Origin: Bacteroidales bacterium
GTDB lineage: Bacteria; Bacteroidota; Bacteroidia; Bacteroidales; JAGOPY01
Reading direction: 5' to 3'
DNA: 21,024 nucleotides
Assembly: GCA_030638325.1 (NCBI GenBank)
Contig: DAOWEV010000236.1
Location: forward strand, 1-21,024
Part shown: piece by piece, positions 7,205 to 14,666 of the stretch
Layout of the letters: every line of letters begins with the position of its first letter
How positions within the stretch are numbered: the stretch's first letter is position 1
The notes under the pieces: model-generated
Database searches by the model: none
What the model was told of the DNA's origin: nothing
The model's input: the letters and a program-made list of their open reading frames with translations, nothing else
Program-made: the position numbers and the translations under genes

Positions 7205-7291
7205 GAAGACCGAAGTCGGAAGTCGGAAGACCGGAGTCCCTGCTCCTGTAACCCAACTTCCGTCTTCGGTCTTCGGTCTTCGGACTTCAAC
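7205..7291. repeat. Inverted pair of heptamer arrays (E and F) between rpsP and rimM
   Basis: Array E (7205-7239) has five units of the GAAGACC/GAAGTCG family. After a 17-base spacer, array F (7257-7291) has five units of CTTCGGT type, the reverse complement of GAAGACC. The two arms are complementary at about 25 of 32 positions, so an RNA hairpin with a loop of about 20 bases is possible between two genes that are usually co-transcribed. Confidence 0.85.
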
Positions 7292-7293
7292 CG

Positions 7294-7301
7294 TATTTTT
7301 G
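7294..7301 (+). promoter_or_regulatory. Candidate -7 box for rimM
   Basis: TATTTTTG matches TAnnTTTG and lies 17 bases before the rimM ATG. The -33 position falls within array F (TTC at 7272-7274), so rimM may have a weak promoter of its own as well as read-through from rpsP. Confidence 0.4.
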
Positions 7302-7318
7302 TATAATAAATCCGTGTT

Positions 7319-7840
7319 ATGCAAGAAGATGATTTTTATTACCTCGGAAAGATCCTCCGCGCTAAAGGCACGCAGGGAGAGGTCAAGGTTTCATTAGACG
7401 TAGACATGCCGGAAGAATACAAAGACCTGAAAGCTGTTTTTGTTGAAAAGAGAAACGACCTCGTCCCCTATCTGATTGAAAACATTCAACTGCAGTTGAA
7501 CAAGGCCAATATTAAATTCCAGGATGTAACTTCAGCACAGCAAGCCGGTGAGCTGGCCGGCTGTTCGATGTTCTTACCGATTGATACATTGCCGTTACTA
7601 AAAGGCAATAAATTCTATTATCACGAAGTTACAGGTTTTGATGTCATCGATAAAACACATGGTAATATAGGGATTATCGAGCAAGTGCTGGACTTCCCAA
7701 ACAATCCTCTTTTTCAAATCAAATATAAAGAAAAGGAGATCCTGATCCCCATAACAGATGATATCGTCACCAGGGTTGACCGGGTGAAAAAGCAAATCCG
7801 GATCAGCGCCCCTGAAGGCCTGATTGAAATATACATTTGA
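7319..7840 (+). CDS. rimM: Ribosome maturation factor RimM
   Basis: RimM binds S19 in the 30S head and is needed for 16S rRNA processing and small-subunit assembly. The N-terminal domain begins YYLGKILRAKGTQGEVKVSL, the family signature around residues 7-26. The C-terminal PRC-barrel domain includes YYHEVTGFDVIDKTHGNIG and ILIPITDDIVTRVDRVKKQI. The 173-residue length is typical. It follows rpsP, as in many Bacteroidetes, but the gap of 132 bases is long and filled by heptamer arrays and a possible promoter. trmD is not adjacent. Confidence 0.92.
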   Translation: MQEDDFYYLGKILRAKGTQGEVKVSLDVDMPEEYKDLKAVFVEKRNDLVPYLIENIQLQLNKANIKFQDVTSAQQAGELAGCSMFLPIDTLPLLKGNKFYYHEVTGFDVIDKTHGNIGIIEQVLDFPNNPLFQIKYKEKEILIPITDDIVTRVDRVKKQIRISAPEGLIEIYI

Positions 7841-7961
7841 TCTTTTGTCTTTTATTTTCATAATCCTCTTACTTTTGACCTTTAATAATAATCATCTTGC
7901 AGCTATTTAGGTGTTATCTATCATATGAATGTTTATCTTCAAATCAAACTCTAAGCTCTAA

Positions 7962-8181
7962 TTTCTAATCCCGATAGGTATCGGGATAAACAATCACAAA
8001 ATTCAAATTTTCAAATGTTTAAAACTGTGTTGTGGTATTCATCTTTTCATATTTCACTATTATTGATCCATGCACCATTAAGCAGATCATCAACAAAGTT
8101 CTATCCTCAATTCACAGTGTTTTGAGTTTTGTATTTTTGACATTTAAATTTATTTATCCCGATACCTATCGGGATTAGGAA
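7962..8181. repeat. MITE-like element with palindromic terminal inverted repeats
   Basis: The 29-base ends (7962-7990 and 8153-8181) are reverse complements with one mismatch. Each contains a near-perfect palindrome, ATCCCGATAGGTATCGGGAT at 7968-7987 and its exact reverse complement at 8156-8175. The interior of 162 bases is AT-rich and has no reading frame of note. No clear target duplication is visible. The size (220 bases) and structure suggest a non-autonomous mobile element or its remnant. Confidence 0.6.
8132..8139 (+). promoter_or_regulatory. Candidate -7 box inside the MITE-like element
   Basis: TATTTTTG matches TAnnTTTG but has no TTG at 19-21 bases upstream. If used, the transcript for the gene at 8248 would begin with a leader of about 100 bases that contains the right-hand palindrome. 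Confidence 0.25.
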
Positions 8182-8247
8182 TTCGGATTTAGTGCTTTAT
8201 CAGATACTTAACAAACAATATTATAGCTAAATAAATACATCATTTTC

Positions 8248-9726
8248 ATGAAAAAATACTTCCTGGAGTTAGTGGTCTTTATTTGCGGGACGGTTGTCAT
8301 GATGTTCGAGATCGTAGGCTCCCGGGTGCTGGGCCCTTTCCTGGGCACTTCTATCTTTATATGGACGAGTCTGATCGGGATCATATTAGGGAGCCTCAGC
8401 CTGGGTTATTTCCTGGGCGGCAGGATTGCAGATAAAAAACCCAGTTATAATAAGCTGGCCTGGATCATACTGGCAGCGGCTATTTTCATCGGTATGACTA
8501 CCTGGGGCAAGGATTTTTTCCTGGTCAGGCTGCCCCATTATGTCCCCGGACTGAAATGGCAATCGGTGATCAGTGCGCTGGTCTTGTTTGCCCCTGCAAG
8601 TGTCTTTCTCGGCATGGTCTCACCTTATACCGTGAAGCTCAAATTAAAAAACCTGCAAACTTCCGGGTCCACAATTGGTAACCTTTACGCTATTTCAACC
8701 ATAGGTAGTATAGTGGGTACTTTTATGGCCGGCTTTGTGCTCATACCAGCCTTCGGAAGTACCAATATTCTTTATTTCAATGCCGCCCTCCTGGTGTTAT
8801 TATCGGTCGTCATGTTTTTAATGTTTGGAAAAAAGCAGAATGTCATAATACCATTAGCATTCCTGGTGTCACTCGGGTATTCCAACATCCGCTTTAACAC
8901 AAGCGATCCCGGATATATTGATGTGGATACGCAATACAACAGGGTGCTTATTTACGAGGATACCGACTATAAGACACAGCAAAGGATGAAGCTGATGAGA
9001 ATCAATAATGAAAGAAGCTCGGCCATTTATCCTGACAATGAGGAACTGGTATTCATGTACCTGAAGTATTATCAACTGGCAGCGCATTTCAACCCCGGTT
9101 TTAGCTCAACACTTTGTATCGGCGGGGCCGGCTATACTTACCCGATGTTTTATTTAAAAAAATTCCCGGAGGCTACAATCGATGTTGTTGAAATTGACCC
9201 GGAGTTGACACAACTGGCCCGCGAGCATTTCCGGCTGAAGGATGACCCGCGGATGAGCATCATTCATGAAGACGGCCGGACATATATCAACAGGACAAAT
9301 AAAAAATATGATGTTTTCCTGGGGGATGCCTATAAATCCATTTACGCAATTCCCTGGCACCTGACTACTGTTGAAGCAGCTCAAAAGACTTATGATCTGT
9401 TAAATGATGAAGGCGTGGTGATCATCAATATAATTTCCGCCTTTTCCGGAAAAGGCAGTGAGTTTCTGCGGGCGGAAACAGCCACTTATAAAAAGGTTTT
9501 TCCGCAGGTATATATATTTGCCGCACATGACACAGTGGATGGCAACCGTATCCAGAGCATTGTCCTGGTAGCGCTGAAGAGCAAACAAGAACCATCGTTC
9601 CACAGCGAGGTCGGGGAATATGATGAGTACCTGGGTCATGAAATAACAGACAAGATCATCCTTGACATGCCGGTTCTGACGGATGAGCATGCCCCGGTAG
9701 AGTACTATGCGAATAAAGCGTTCTGA
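8248..9726 (+). CDS. Membrane-anchored spermidine-synthase-like protein
   Basis: The N-terminal part (about residues 1-215) is a chain of hydrophobic segments, starting KKYFLELVVFICGTVVMMFE, with GLY-rich turns such as LGGRIADKK; it resembles the multi-pass domain found fused to polyamine-synthase-like proteins. Residues from about 220 form a Rossmann methyltransferase fold: GGAGY (292-296), VEIDPE (314-319) and EDGRTYI (341-347) are the nucleotide-binding motifs. Where true spermidine synthases have an Asp-x-(Ser/Thr)-Asp-Pro catalytic loop, this protein has GDAYKSIYAIPW (359-370), so aminopropyl transfer is uncertain. It ends 16 bases before a PuuD-like gene and the two are probably co-transcribed. 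The product could be a membrane-bound methyltransferase of unknown substrate. Confidence 0.82.
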   Translation: MKKYFLELVVFICGTVVMMFEIVGSRVLGPFLGTSIFIWTSLIGIILGSLSLGYFLGGRIADKKPSYNKLAWIILAAAIFIGMTTWGKDFFLVRLPHYVPGLKWQSVISALVLFAPASVFLGMVSPYTVKLKLKNLQTSGSTIGNLYAISTIGSIVGTFMAGFVLIPAFGSTNILYFNAALLVLLSVVMFLMFGKKQNVIIPLAFLVSLGYSNIRFNTSDPGYIDVDTQYNRVLIYEDTDYKTQQRMKLMRINNERSSAIYPDNEELVFMYLKYYQLAAHFNPGFSSTLCIGGAGYTYPMFYLKKFPEATIDVVEIDPELTQLAREHFRLKDDPRMSIIHEDGRTYINRTNKKYDVFLGDAYKSIYAIPWHLTTVEAAQKTYDLLNDEGVVIINIISAFSGKGSEFLRAETATYKKVFPQVYIFAAHDTVDGNRIQSIVLVALKSKQEPSFHSEVGEYDEYLGHEITDKIILDMPVLTDEHAPVEYYANKAF

Positions 9727-9742
9727 CTAAATAGTTACCAAA

Positions 9743-10561
9743 ATGTTAAGTTCTAAGGATATGGTTAAGAAGATATTATGGCTATTTATTTTATTAGTAT
9801 GGCTGCTGGCAGGATGCCAGGAGAAGCATTCTGAGGAGCCACTGCGGGTGGCTATTTCCAAAGCCAAACCGGAAAAATATTACGGTAATTATTCGAAGTG
9901 GCTGAAGCATGCCGACAGCACAATTGTGTGCCTGGATATGTATCATACTACGCTGGATTCGGCATTGATGATGCTGGATCAGTGCTCCGGATTACTGATC
10001 TCAGGGGGCGCTGATGTTTTCCCGGGCTTATATGGCCGGGCCGGCGACACAATTGGCTGCGGAGACATAGACCATAAAAGGGATTCTCTTGAAATAGCCC
10101 TGATCGGTATTGCCCTGGAAAAAGGACTGCCCATCCTCGGTATCTGCCGGGGCGAGCAGATCCTGAATGTTTATTTCGGAGGGAGCCTTATCATCGACAT
10201 ACCTTCTGATTTTGATACCACCGTATTGCATCGATGTGAAGATTACCGGAACTGTTATCATGACGTCTCAGTTACGGAAGGTTCATTATTGCACAATATC
10301 ACAAGAGCCCTTTCAGGGTCAGTCACCTCCAACCACCATCAGGCAGCCGACCATGTAGCTCCTGAGCTTCAGGTAACAGCGATAGCTCCTGACGGGCTTT
10401 TTGAAGCGCTGGAATATAAAGATCGTGAGAATAAGAATTTTATGCTGGGCGTGCAATGGCATCCGGAGCGGATGGACCCCAATAATCCATTGTCAGGTCC
10501 GGTTGCAATAAGATTCCTGGAAGAATGCCACATATACCATGTAAAGAATCCCCACCCATAG
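9743..10561 (+). CDS. Lipoprotein PuuD-like gamma-glutamyl amidohydrolase (class I glutamine amidotransferase fold)
   Basis: Residues 7-25 form a lipoprotein signal ending LLAGC, with C25 as the lipid-bearing residue, so the enzyme should sit on a membrane facing the periplasm. From about residue 34 it matches the peptidase C26 / PuuD family, which cleaves gamma-glutamyl amides such as gamma-glutamyl-GABA. The nucleophile is C135 in GICRGEQ, and H240 with E242 in GVQWHPE complete the triad; SNHHQ (196-200) matches the family NSxHHQ motif. ISGGADVFP is also conserved. The start could be M7 (9761) instead; both give the same mature protein. PuuD in polyamine breakdown is cytoplasmic, so an exported form next to a spermidine-synthase-like gene is unusual. 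The substrate is not known. Confidence 0.83.
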   Translation: MLSSKDMVKKILWLFILLVWLLAGCQEKHSEEPLRVAISKAKPEKYYGNYSKWLKHADSTIVCLDMYHTTLDSALMMLDQCSGLLISGGADVFPGLYGRAGDTIGCGDIDHKRDSLEIALIGIALEKGLPILGICRGEQILNVYFGGSLIIDIPSDFDTTVLHRCEDYRNCYHDVSVTEGSLLHNITRALSGSVTSNHHQAADHVAPELQVTAIAPDGLFEALEYKDRENKNFMLGVQWHPERMDPNNPLSGPVAIRFLEECHIYHVKNPHP

Positions 10562-10616
10562 GACAGGACTTTGAGGAAGTACCCCTAATGATACATGGTG
10601 CATTTCTTACAACAAA

Positions 10617-10774
10617 TTCAAAGCACGAAATCCGAAATGCTAAACAATTTTTAATGACCAAAATTTAAATGACTAAACAGCAAAAACGCAATATTTTGCA
10701 TCTCAGCTATCGGGATTGGAACATTTGAGTTTTGAATTTGTTTAGGATTTCGATATTAGGATTTCGGATTTGAA
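10617..10774. repeat. Degenerate inverted repeat between convergent genes
   Basis: TTCAAAGCACGAAATCC at 10617-10633 is the near reverse complement of GGATTTCGGATTTGAA at 10759-10774. Between them lies a half copy of the palindrome seen in the MITE-like element (GCTATCGGGATT, near 10706). It appears to be a worn relative of that repeat family and may act as a bidirectional end for the two convergent transcripts. Confidence 0.45.
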
Positions 10775-10822
10775 CAAATGGTGAAGCTCTCAGAGGAGAA
10801 GATTAGCAATTGGCCTTCTTTA

Positions 10823-11491
10823 TTATTGCTCTTTTCTAACCCGGTCTGACAAATCCTCATTAAATACATAGACCAGCCTGAAAGTCCACAAATGGTTGTA
10901 CTGTTTCCTTGTCCAAGGCTCAGGAAGACCAGGCGGGTTGTATGTTCTTTCCCTGATCGGCACCAGGGAGTATGCAAACCTGACATTAAACCAGAGGCGT
11001 TTCCAGATTCTTATCTGAAAATCGGCCAGAATATTCCAGTCGTCCTTTCGGAAAGCAACAGAATCCATATAGGGAGGCTGGCTTCCGCTATGCTCTTCTT
11101 CGGATGCTTTGACCAGCCTTCCATAAGAAAACCCGAGGCCGGCACTTATAAATTTTTTGTCCGTATAATGAACCAGCAAAGGCACTTCTACATAATTCAA
11201 TCGAAGATTATACTCTCCGGTCAGGGAATCGCCACTATATCTACGCTTCTGATAAGCTCCTTTCTGGTTATAGACTGCCTCCAGCGTGATATCCCAGTTA
11301 TTGAACGGCATAATGGCAGCTGCCCCGATATTTCCTCCGAACCGGTGATACCCATATACTTCATCACCATCCACCTGGGAAATGTTGAACCCTCCCATCA
11401 CAGCACCCTTAAACCGCTGGGCATTAAGATCAACTGATGCTAAAATGAGCGTCAATATAATCAGTAATATAATAGTCCGGGATGTTTTCAT
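10823..11491 (-). CDS. Outer membrane beta-barrel protein, PorT-like family
   Basis: Residues 1-24 are a signal peptide ending in LNAQ. The body is made of alternating amphipathic strands: GAVMGGFNISQVDGDEVYGY near the start, NYVEVPLLVHY in the middle, and the closing strand LWTFRLVYVF. YVEVPLL and the GGFN start are typical of the small Bacteroidetes outer membrane barrels (OMP_b-brl_2 type). The 222-residue length suits an eight-stranded barrel. A TAnnTTTG box lies about 32 bases upstream on the minus strand. The specific role is unknown; PorT itself takes part in T9SS, but this need not be that protein. Confidence 0.75.
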   Translation of the reverse strand: MKTSRTIILLIILTLILASVDLNAQRFKGAVMGGFNISQVDGDEVYGYHRFGGNIGAAAIMPFNNWDITLEAVYNQKGAYQKRRYSGDSLTGEYNLRLNYVEVPLLVHYTDKKFISAGLGFSYGRLVKASEEEHSGSQPPYMDSVAFRKDDWNILADFQIRIWKRLWFNVRFAYSLVPIRERTYNPPGLPEPWTRKQYNHLWTFRLVYVFNEDLSDRVRKEQ

Positions 11492-11522
11492 TTATTGCTT
11501 TCAGGTACCTCGCTGTAAAACG

Positions 11523-11530
11523 CAAAAATA
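11523..11530 (-). promoter_or_regulatory. Candidate -7 box for the outer membrane barrel gene
   Basis: On the minus strand this reads TATTTTTG, matching TAnnTTTG, and would give a leader of about 25 bases. No TTG is found at 19-base spacing, so the -33 element is weak. Confidence 0.45.
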
Positions 11531-11573
11531 AAATTAATATTACAAATCAGGAATTAAGAGACTGGCTACTCAA

Positions 11574-11628
11574 TTTATTATTTATTATTTATTATTTGCG
11601 CTTCACGCCTGAATCTCAACTCTCAACT
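11574..11628. repeat. Short heptamer runs G (TTTATTA) and CTCAACT
   Basis: Three TTTATTA units (11574-11594) are followed by two CTCAACT units (11615-11628). Both have a 7-bp period yet share no sequence with each other or with the adjacent CTTCACC array. Confidence 0.75.
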
Positions 11629-11632
11629 CTCC

Positions 11633-11695
11633 TTTCACCCTTCACCCTTCACCCTTCACCCTTCACGCTTCACCCTTCACGCTTCACGCTTCACA
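11633..11695. repeat. Heptamer array H (CTTCACC / CTTCACG) at the tex stop codon
   Basis: Nine 7-bp units: TTTCACC, four CTTCACC, three CTTCACG and one CTTCACA. On the sense strand of tex these read GGTGAAG or CGTGAAG. The tex stop codon (TGA, 11691-11693) lies inside the last unit, so the array starts at the very end of the gene. Confidence 0.93.
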
Positions 11696-13835
11696 TCTCA
11701 TGCTTCGCCGCCTTCATCGAAAGAGATATCCTTTTTCTTGGAATATCCACAGTCAGCACCCTGACATCGACTTTCTGGTTGAGTTTAACAACTTCATTGG
11801 GGTCACGGACAAACCTGTCTGCCATTTCACTGATATGCACCAGGCCATCCTGGTGTACCCCAATGTCGACAAAAGCCCCAAAAGCTGTGATATTTGTAAC
11901 AATTCCAGGGAGGGTCATGCCTATCTCCAGGTCTTCGACCTTTTCAACTCCCTTTGCAAACTCAAAGAAGTCATATTTCTCCCTGGGGTCTCTTCCTGGC
12001 CTGGCCAGTTCTTTCATGATATCTGTCAGGGTTGGCATCCCGACCGTTTCCGTCACATACTCATCCAGGCTGATCCGTTTCCTTACTTCTTTATCCTTTA
12101 TCAGGGAATCTATATCACAGCCTGTATTTGCAGCCATCTGATACACGATGTGATAGCTTTCGGGATGGACAGCACTTCTGTCAAGCGGGCTCTTTGCATC
12201 ATGGATCCTGAGGAAGCCGGCAGACTGCTCAAAAGCTTTTTCTCCATAACGCGGAACCTTTTTAAATTCCTCCCTGGACCTGAACGCACCGTTTTCCTGG
12301 ATGAAGTCCCATATATTTTTTGCAAGGGTAGGTCCCACACCGGATACGTACGACAATAACTGCCGGCTGGCAGTGTTCACTTCCACGCCTACCTGGTTTA
12401 CACAAGAGATCACCGTATCCTCCAGACTTTCTTGCAGGGCGGTCTGGTTCAAATCATGTTGATACTGTCCGACGCCTATTGATTTCGGGTCTATCTTAAC
12501 CAGTTCGGCAAGCGGATCCATGAGGCGCCGGCCAATGGATACAGCTCCCCTCACTGTCACGTCGTAATCAGGAAACTCTTCCCGGGCCACTTTTGAGGCA
12601 GAATACACCGATGCACCGCTTTCATTGACCATTATTGCAATGATGCCGGACGAAAAGCGAAGACTCCTGATAAATCTTTCTGTCTCCCTGCCCGCCGTGC
12701 CATTCCCGATAGCAATGGCTTCTATCTTATAGGCACCCACCAGGCTGAGCATTTTTTTTGCAGCTTCTTTCACCTTGCTTTCAGGAGGGTGCGGGTAAAT
12801 GGTCTCATTATGCAATAGCTTGCCCTGCCGGTCCAGGCATACCAGCTTGCAGCCACTCCTGAAGCCCGGGTCAATAGCCAATACATTTTTCTGCCCCAAT
12901 GGAGGAGCCAAAAGCAATTGCCTAAGGTTTTCTACAAAAACACGGATAGCATATTCATCTGCCTTTTCTTTAGCAGCGGCCCTCACTTCGGTCTCCATGG
13001 ATGGCTGGAGAAGTCTCTTATAGCTGTCATCAACCGCCATTCTGACCTGTTCACCACAGGCATTATCCTGCTTCACAAAAATTCTCTCAAGGATTTCCAG
13101 GGCTTTATCTTCAGGAGGTTCGATGCCAATCCTCAAAAAACCTTCATGTTCTCCTCTTATCATAGCGAGGTAACGATGTGACGGCACTCTCATGACCGCT
13201 TCCTGCACATCGAAATAGGACCGGTAATTCTGGCCAACGGCTTCTTTTCCCCGTATGACCCTTGAGGACATCATACCTTCCCTGAAACTAAGTTTCCGGA
13301 TAACGGATCGTGCATAACTGTGTTCATTGATCCACTCGGCCATAATATCCCTGGCACCCGCCAGGGCTTCTTCCGTAGTCAGTATGCCATGTTCCTCACT
13401 GATATATTCCTTTGCTTTCTCATCAGGAACCAAGGGAGGCTGGCTCATGATGATTTTAGCCAGTGGCTCCAGGCCTTTCGATCTTGCAATGGAAGCGCGG
13501 GTTTTGCGTTTGGGCTTATAGGGCAGATACAGATCCTCCAGGACTGCCATGGTTTCTGCTTCCATGATCTTTTTTTTCAGATCATCAGTCAACATGCCCT
13601 GCTCTTCGATTGAGTCTAAGACTGATTCCCTCCGTTTATCCAATGACCTCAATTGTTCCAGGCGGTCGCGAATGCTAGTGACAAAGGTTTCATCCAGGCT
13701 ACCGGTCACTTCTTTCCGGTACCTCGAAATAAACGGGACTGACGCCCCACCCTCGAGCAATGCAATAGTGTTCCTGACCTGTGAGGTGGATATCTGCAGT
13801 TCCTCCGAAATCCGAATTACATATTTTGTATCCAT
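11691..13835 (-). CDS. tex: Tex family S1 RNA-binding transcription accessory protein
   Basis: Tex (YhgF) is a cytoplasmic nucleic-acid-binding protein related to eukaryotic Spt6. The domains appear in the usual order. The N-terminal helical region has SVPFISRYRKEVTGSLDE (32-49). The YqgF/RNase H-like domain begins NVLAIDPGFRSGCKLV (317-332) and includes AIGNGTAGRETE. A helix-hairpin-helix region has YVSGVGPTLAKNIW (496-509), and an S1 domain runs from about 637 to 708 with VTNITAFGAFVDIG. At 714 residues it is somewhat shorter than the enterobacterial protein, mostly at the C-terminus. Its stop codon lies within a heptamer array, and another array (I) sits about 29 bases before its start. 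Confidence 0.95.
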   Translation of the reverse strand: MDTKYVIRISEELQISTSQVRNTIALLEGGASVPFISRYRKEVTGSLDETFVTSIRDRLEQLRSLDKRRESVLDSIEEQGMLTDDLKKKIMEAETMAVLEDLYLPYKPKRKTRASIARSKGLEPLAKIIMSQPPLVPDEKAKEYISEEHGILTTEEALAGARDIMAEWINEHSYARSVIRKLSFREGMMSSRVIRGKEAVGQNYRSYFDVQEAVMRVPSHRYLAMIRGEHEGFLRIGIEPPEDKALEILERIFVKQDNACGEQVRMAVDDSYKRLLQPSMETEVRAAAKEKADEYAIRVFVENLRQLLLAPPLGQKNVLAIDPGFRSGCKLVCLDRQGKLLHNETIYPHPPESKVKEAAKKMLSLVGAYKIEAIAIGNGTAGRETERFIRSLRFSSGIIAIMVNESGASVYSASKVAREEFPDYDVTVRGAVSIGRRLMDPLAELVKIDPKSIGVGQYQHDLNQTALQESLEDTVISCVNQVGVEVNTASRQLLSYVSGVGPTLAKNIWDFIQENGAFRSREEFKKVPRYGEKAFEQSAGFLRIHDAKSPLDRSAVHPESYHIVYQMAANTGCDIDSLIKDKEVRKRISLDEYVTETVGMPTLTDIMKELARPGRDPREKYDFFEFAKGVEKVEDLEIGMTLPGIVTNITAFGAFVDIGVHQDGLVHISEMADRFVRDPNEVVKLNQKVDVRVLTVDIPRKRISLSMKAAKHEM

Positions 13836-13863
13836 TGGTTAATATTTTACTTGTAAACGTAAC

Positions 13864-13898
13864 AACTTTCAACTTTCAACCTTCAACTTTCAACTCCT
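13864..13898. repeat. Heptamer array I (AACTTTC)
   Basis: Five units: three AACTTTC, one AACCTTC and a final AACTCCT variant. It begins just 1 base beyond the stop codon of the minus-strand gene at 13900 and lies upstream of tex. It is the same unit as array D in another phase. Confidence 0.85.
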
Positions 13899-13899
13899 T

Positions 13900-14613
13900 T
13901 TAAGAATTAATGTTGACAAAGCGTGAGTTGTCTGGAGCAAATGGGTTCTCGCCAACAATGATCCAGTTCATGATTCTCTCATGAATTTCAATCACATTAC
14001 TATTTTCAAAACTATTTTCAAACACTTTTATCAAACGCTTTCCCGATGCTGCAGCATCTTTATTGTATATCATCTTATTGAATACCACCAGGCCACCGGG
14101 ATTCAGGGCTTTTCCGGCATCTCTTATGAATTCATGCGTTTCACAACATTTAGGAACATTATGATCGATGTAGACATCTATAATGACAAGATCGAAACGC
14201 CTGTTGTTTGTTTTGAAAAACTTACATGCATCTTCCTGTAGGATATCCAGGGTTTTAAAACGTCCCGTATTAAAATATTCTTCAGCGAGGCGAATAACTT
14301 CCGGATCTTTTTCCACTCCGGTTATCCGGCATTTCAGCTGATGCTCCTCAATCAGGATTTCAGCAATACTACCTGCACCAAAGCCAAGTATCAAAACATC
14401 CTGTATTATCCTTGAGGAAATATTTATCTCCTTAAAAGCTTTCTGAAAAACCTTGTGTAATCCACCATAAGAATAATTGATATGCCTGGCGTTCAGTACC
14501 AGCTTATTATTGATGAGGGATACCTCCAGATACGGATTTGTTTCACTGGATAATGTTGTAAGTATTCTGCCAAACAGGTAGCTCCGGATAATATCCCACT
14601 TACCAAATTTCAT
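13900..14613 (-). CDS. Spermidine-synthase-like methyltransferase-fold protein
   Basis: A soluble protein of 237 residues. The N-terminal part (LVLNARHINYSYGGLHKVFQ, 38-57) resembles the substrate-facing strands of polyamine synthases. The Rossmann fold follows: LILGFGAGS (74-82), GVEKDPEVI (99-107) and QEDACKFF (126-133). The loop after the fifth strand is DLVIIDVYIDHNVP (141-154), not the Asp-x-(Ser/Thr)-Asp-Pro of true spermidine synthases. It may therefore be a methyltransferase or an unassigned polyamine-type enzyme. No signal peptide is seen. It lies 64 bases upstream of tex on the same strand, with array I between. Confidence 0.75.
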   Translation of the reverse strand: MKFGKWDIIRSYLFGRILTTLSSETNPYLEVSLINNKLVLNARHINYSYGGLHKVFQKAFKEINISSRIIQDVLILGFGAGSIAEILIEEHQLKCRITGVEKDPEVIRLAEEYFNTGRFKTLDILQEDACKFFKTNNRRFDLVIIDVYIDHNVPKCCETHEFIRDAGKALNPGGLVVFNKMIYNKDAAASGKRLIKVFENSFENSNVIEIHERIMNWIIVGENPFAPDNSRFVNINS

Positions 14614-14666
14614 TTAAAGGAAAATTAAAGAGACTGTTTAAAATTCGTGTTTTTTTGGCAGAAAAA

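Larger units (their letters stand above)
7841..8247. other. Gene-free stretch with a MITE-like element
   Basis: No gene is seen between rimM and the next coding region. The stretch contains three heptamer-like units (CTCTAAG, CTCTAAT, TTCTAAT at 7949-7969), an inverted-repeat element at 7962-8181, and a TATTTTTG box at 8132-8139 inside it. No clear terminator hairpin with a T-tract follows rimM. Confidence 0.6.

Noticed and set aside
6394..7290. Minus-strand open frame of 298 codons, rich in Ser and Ala
   Set aside because: Another shadow of the repetitive S16 tail in a different frame.
6122..7324. Minus-strand open frame of 400 codons, rich in Phe and Leu
   Set aside because: It is the antisense shadow of the Lys/Glu-rich S16 tail; the composition follows from GAA/AAA codons read in reverse.
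8248..9726. Naming the gene speE (true spermidine synthase)
   Set aside because: The catalytic Asp-x-(Ser/Thr)-Asp-Pro loop is not present, and a multi-pass membrane domain is fused at the N-terminus.
11482..12141. Plus-strand open frame with repeated PSPFTLH units
   Set aside because: It runs through heptamer array H and then antisense to tex, whose protein is clearly identified.
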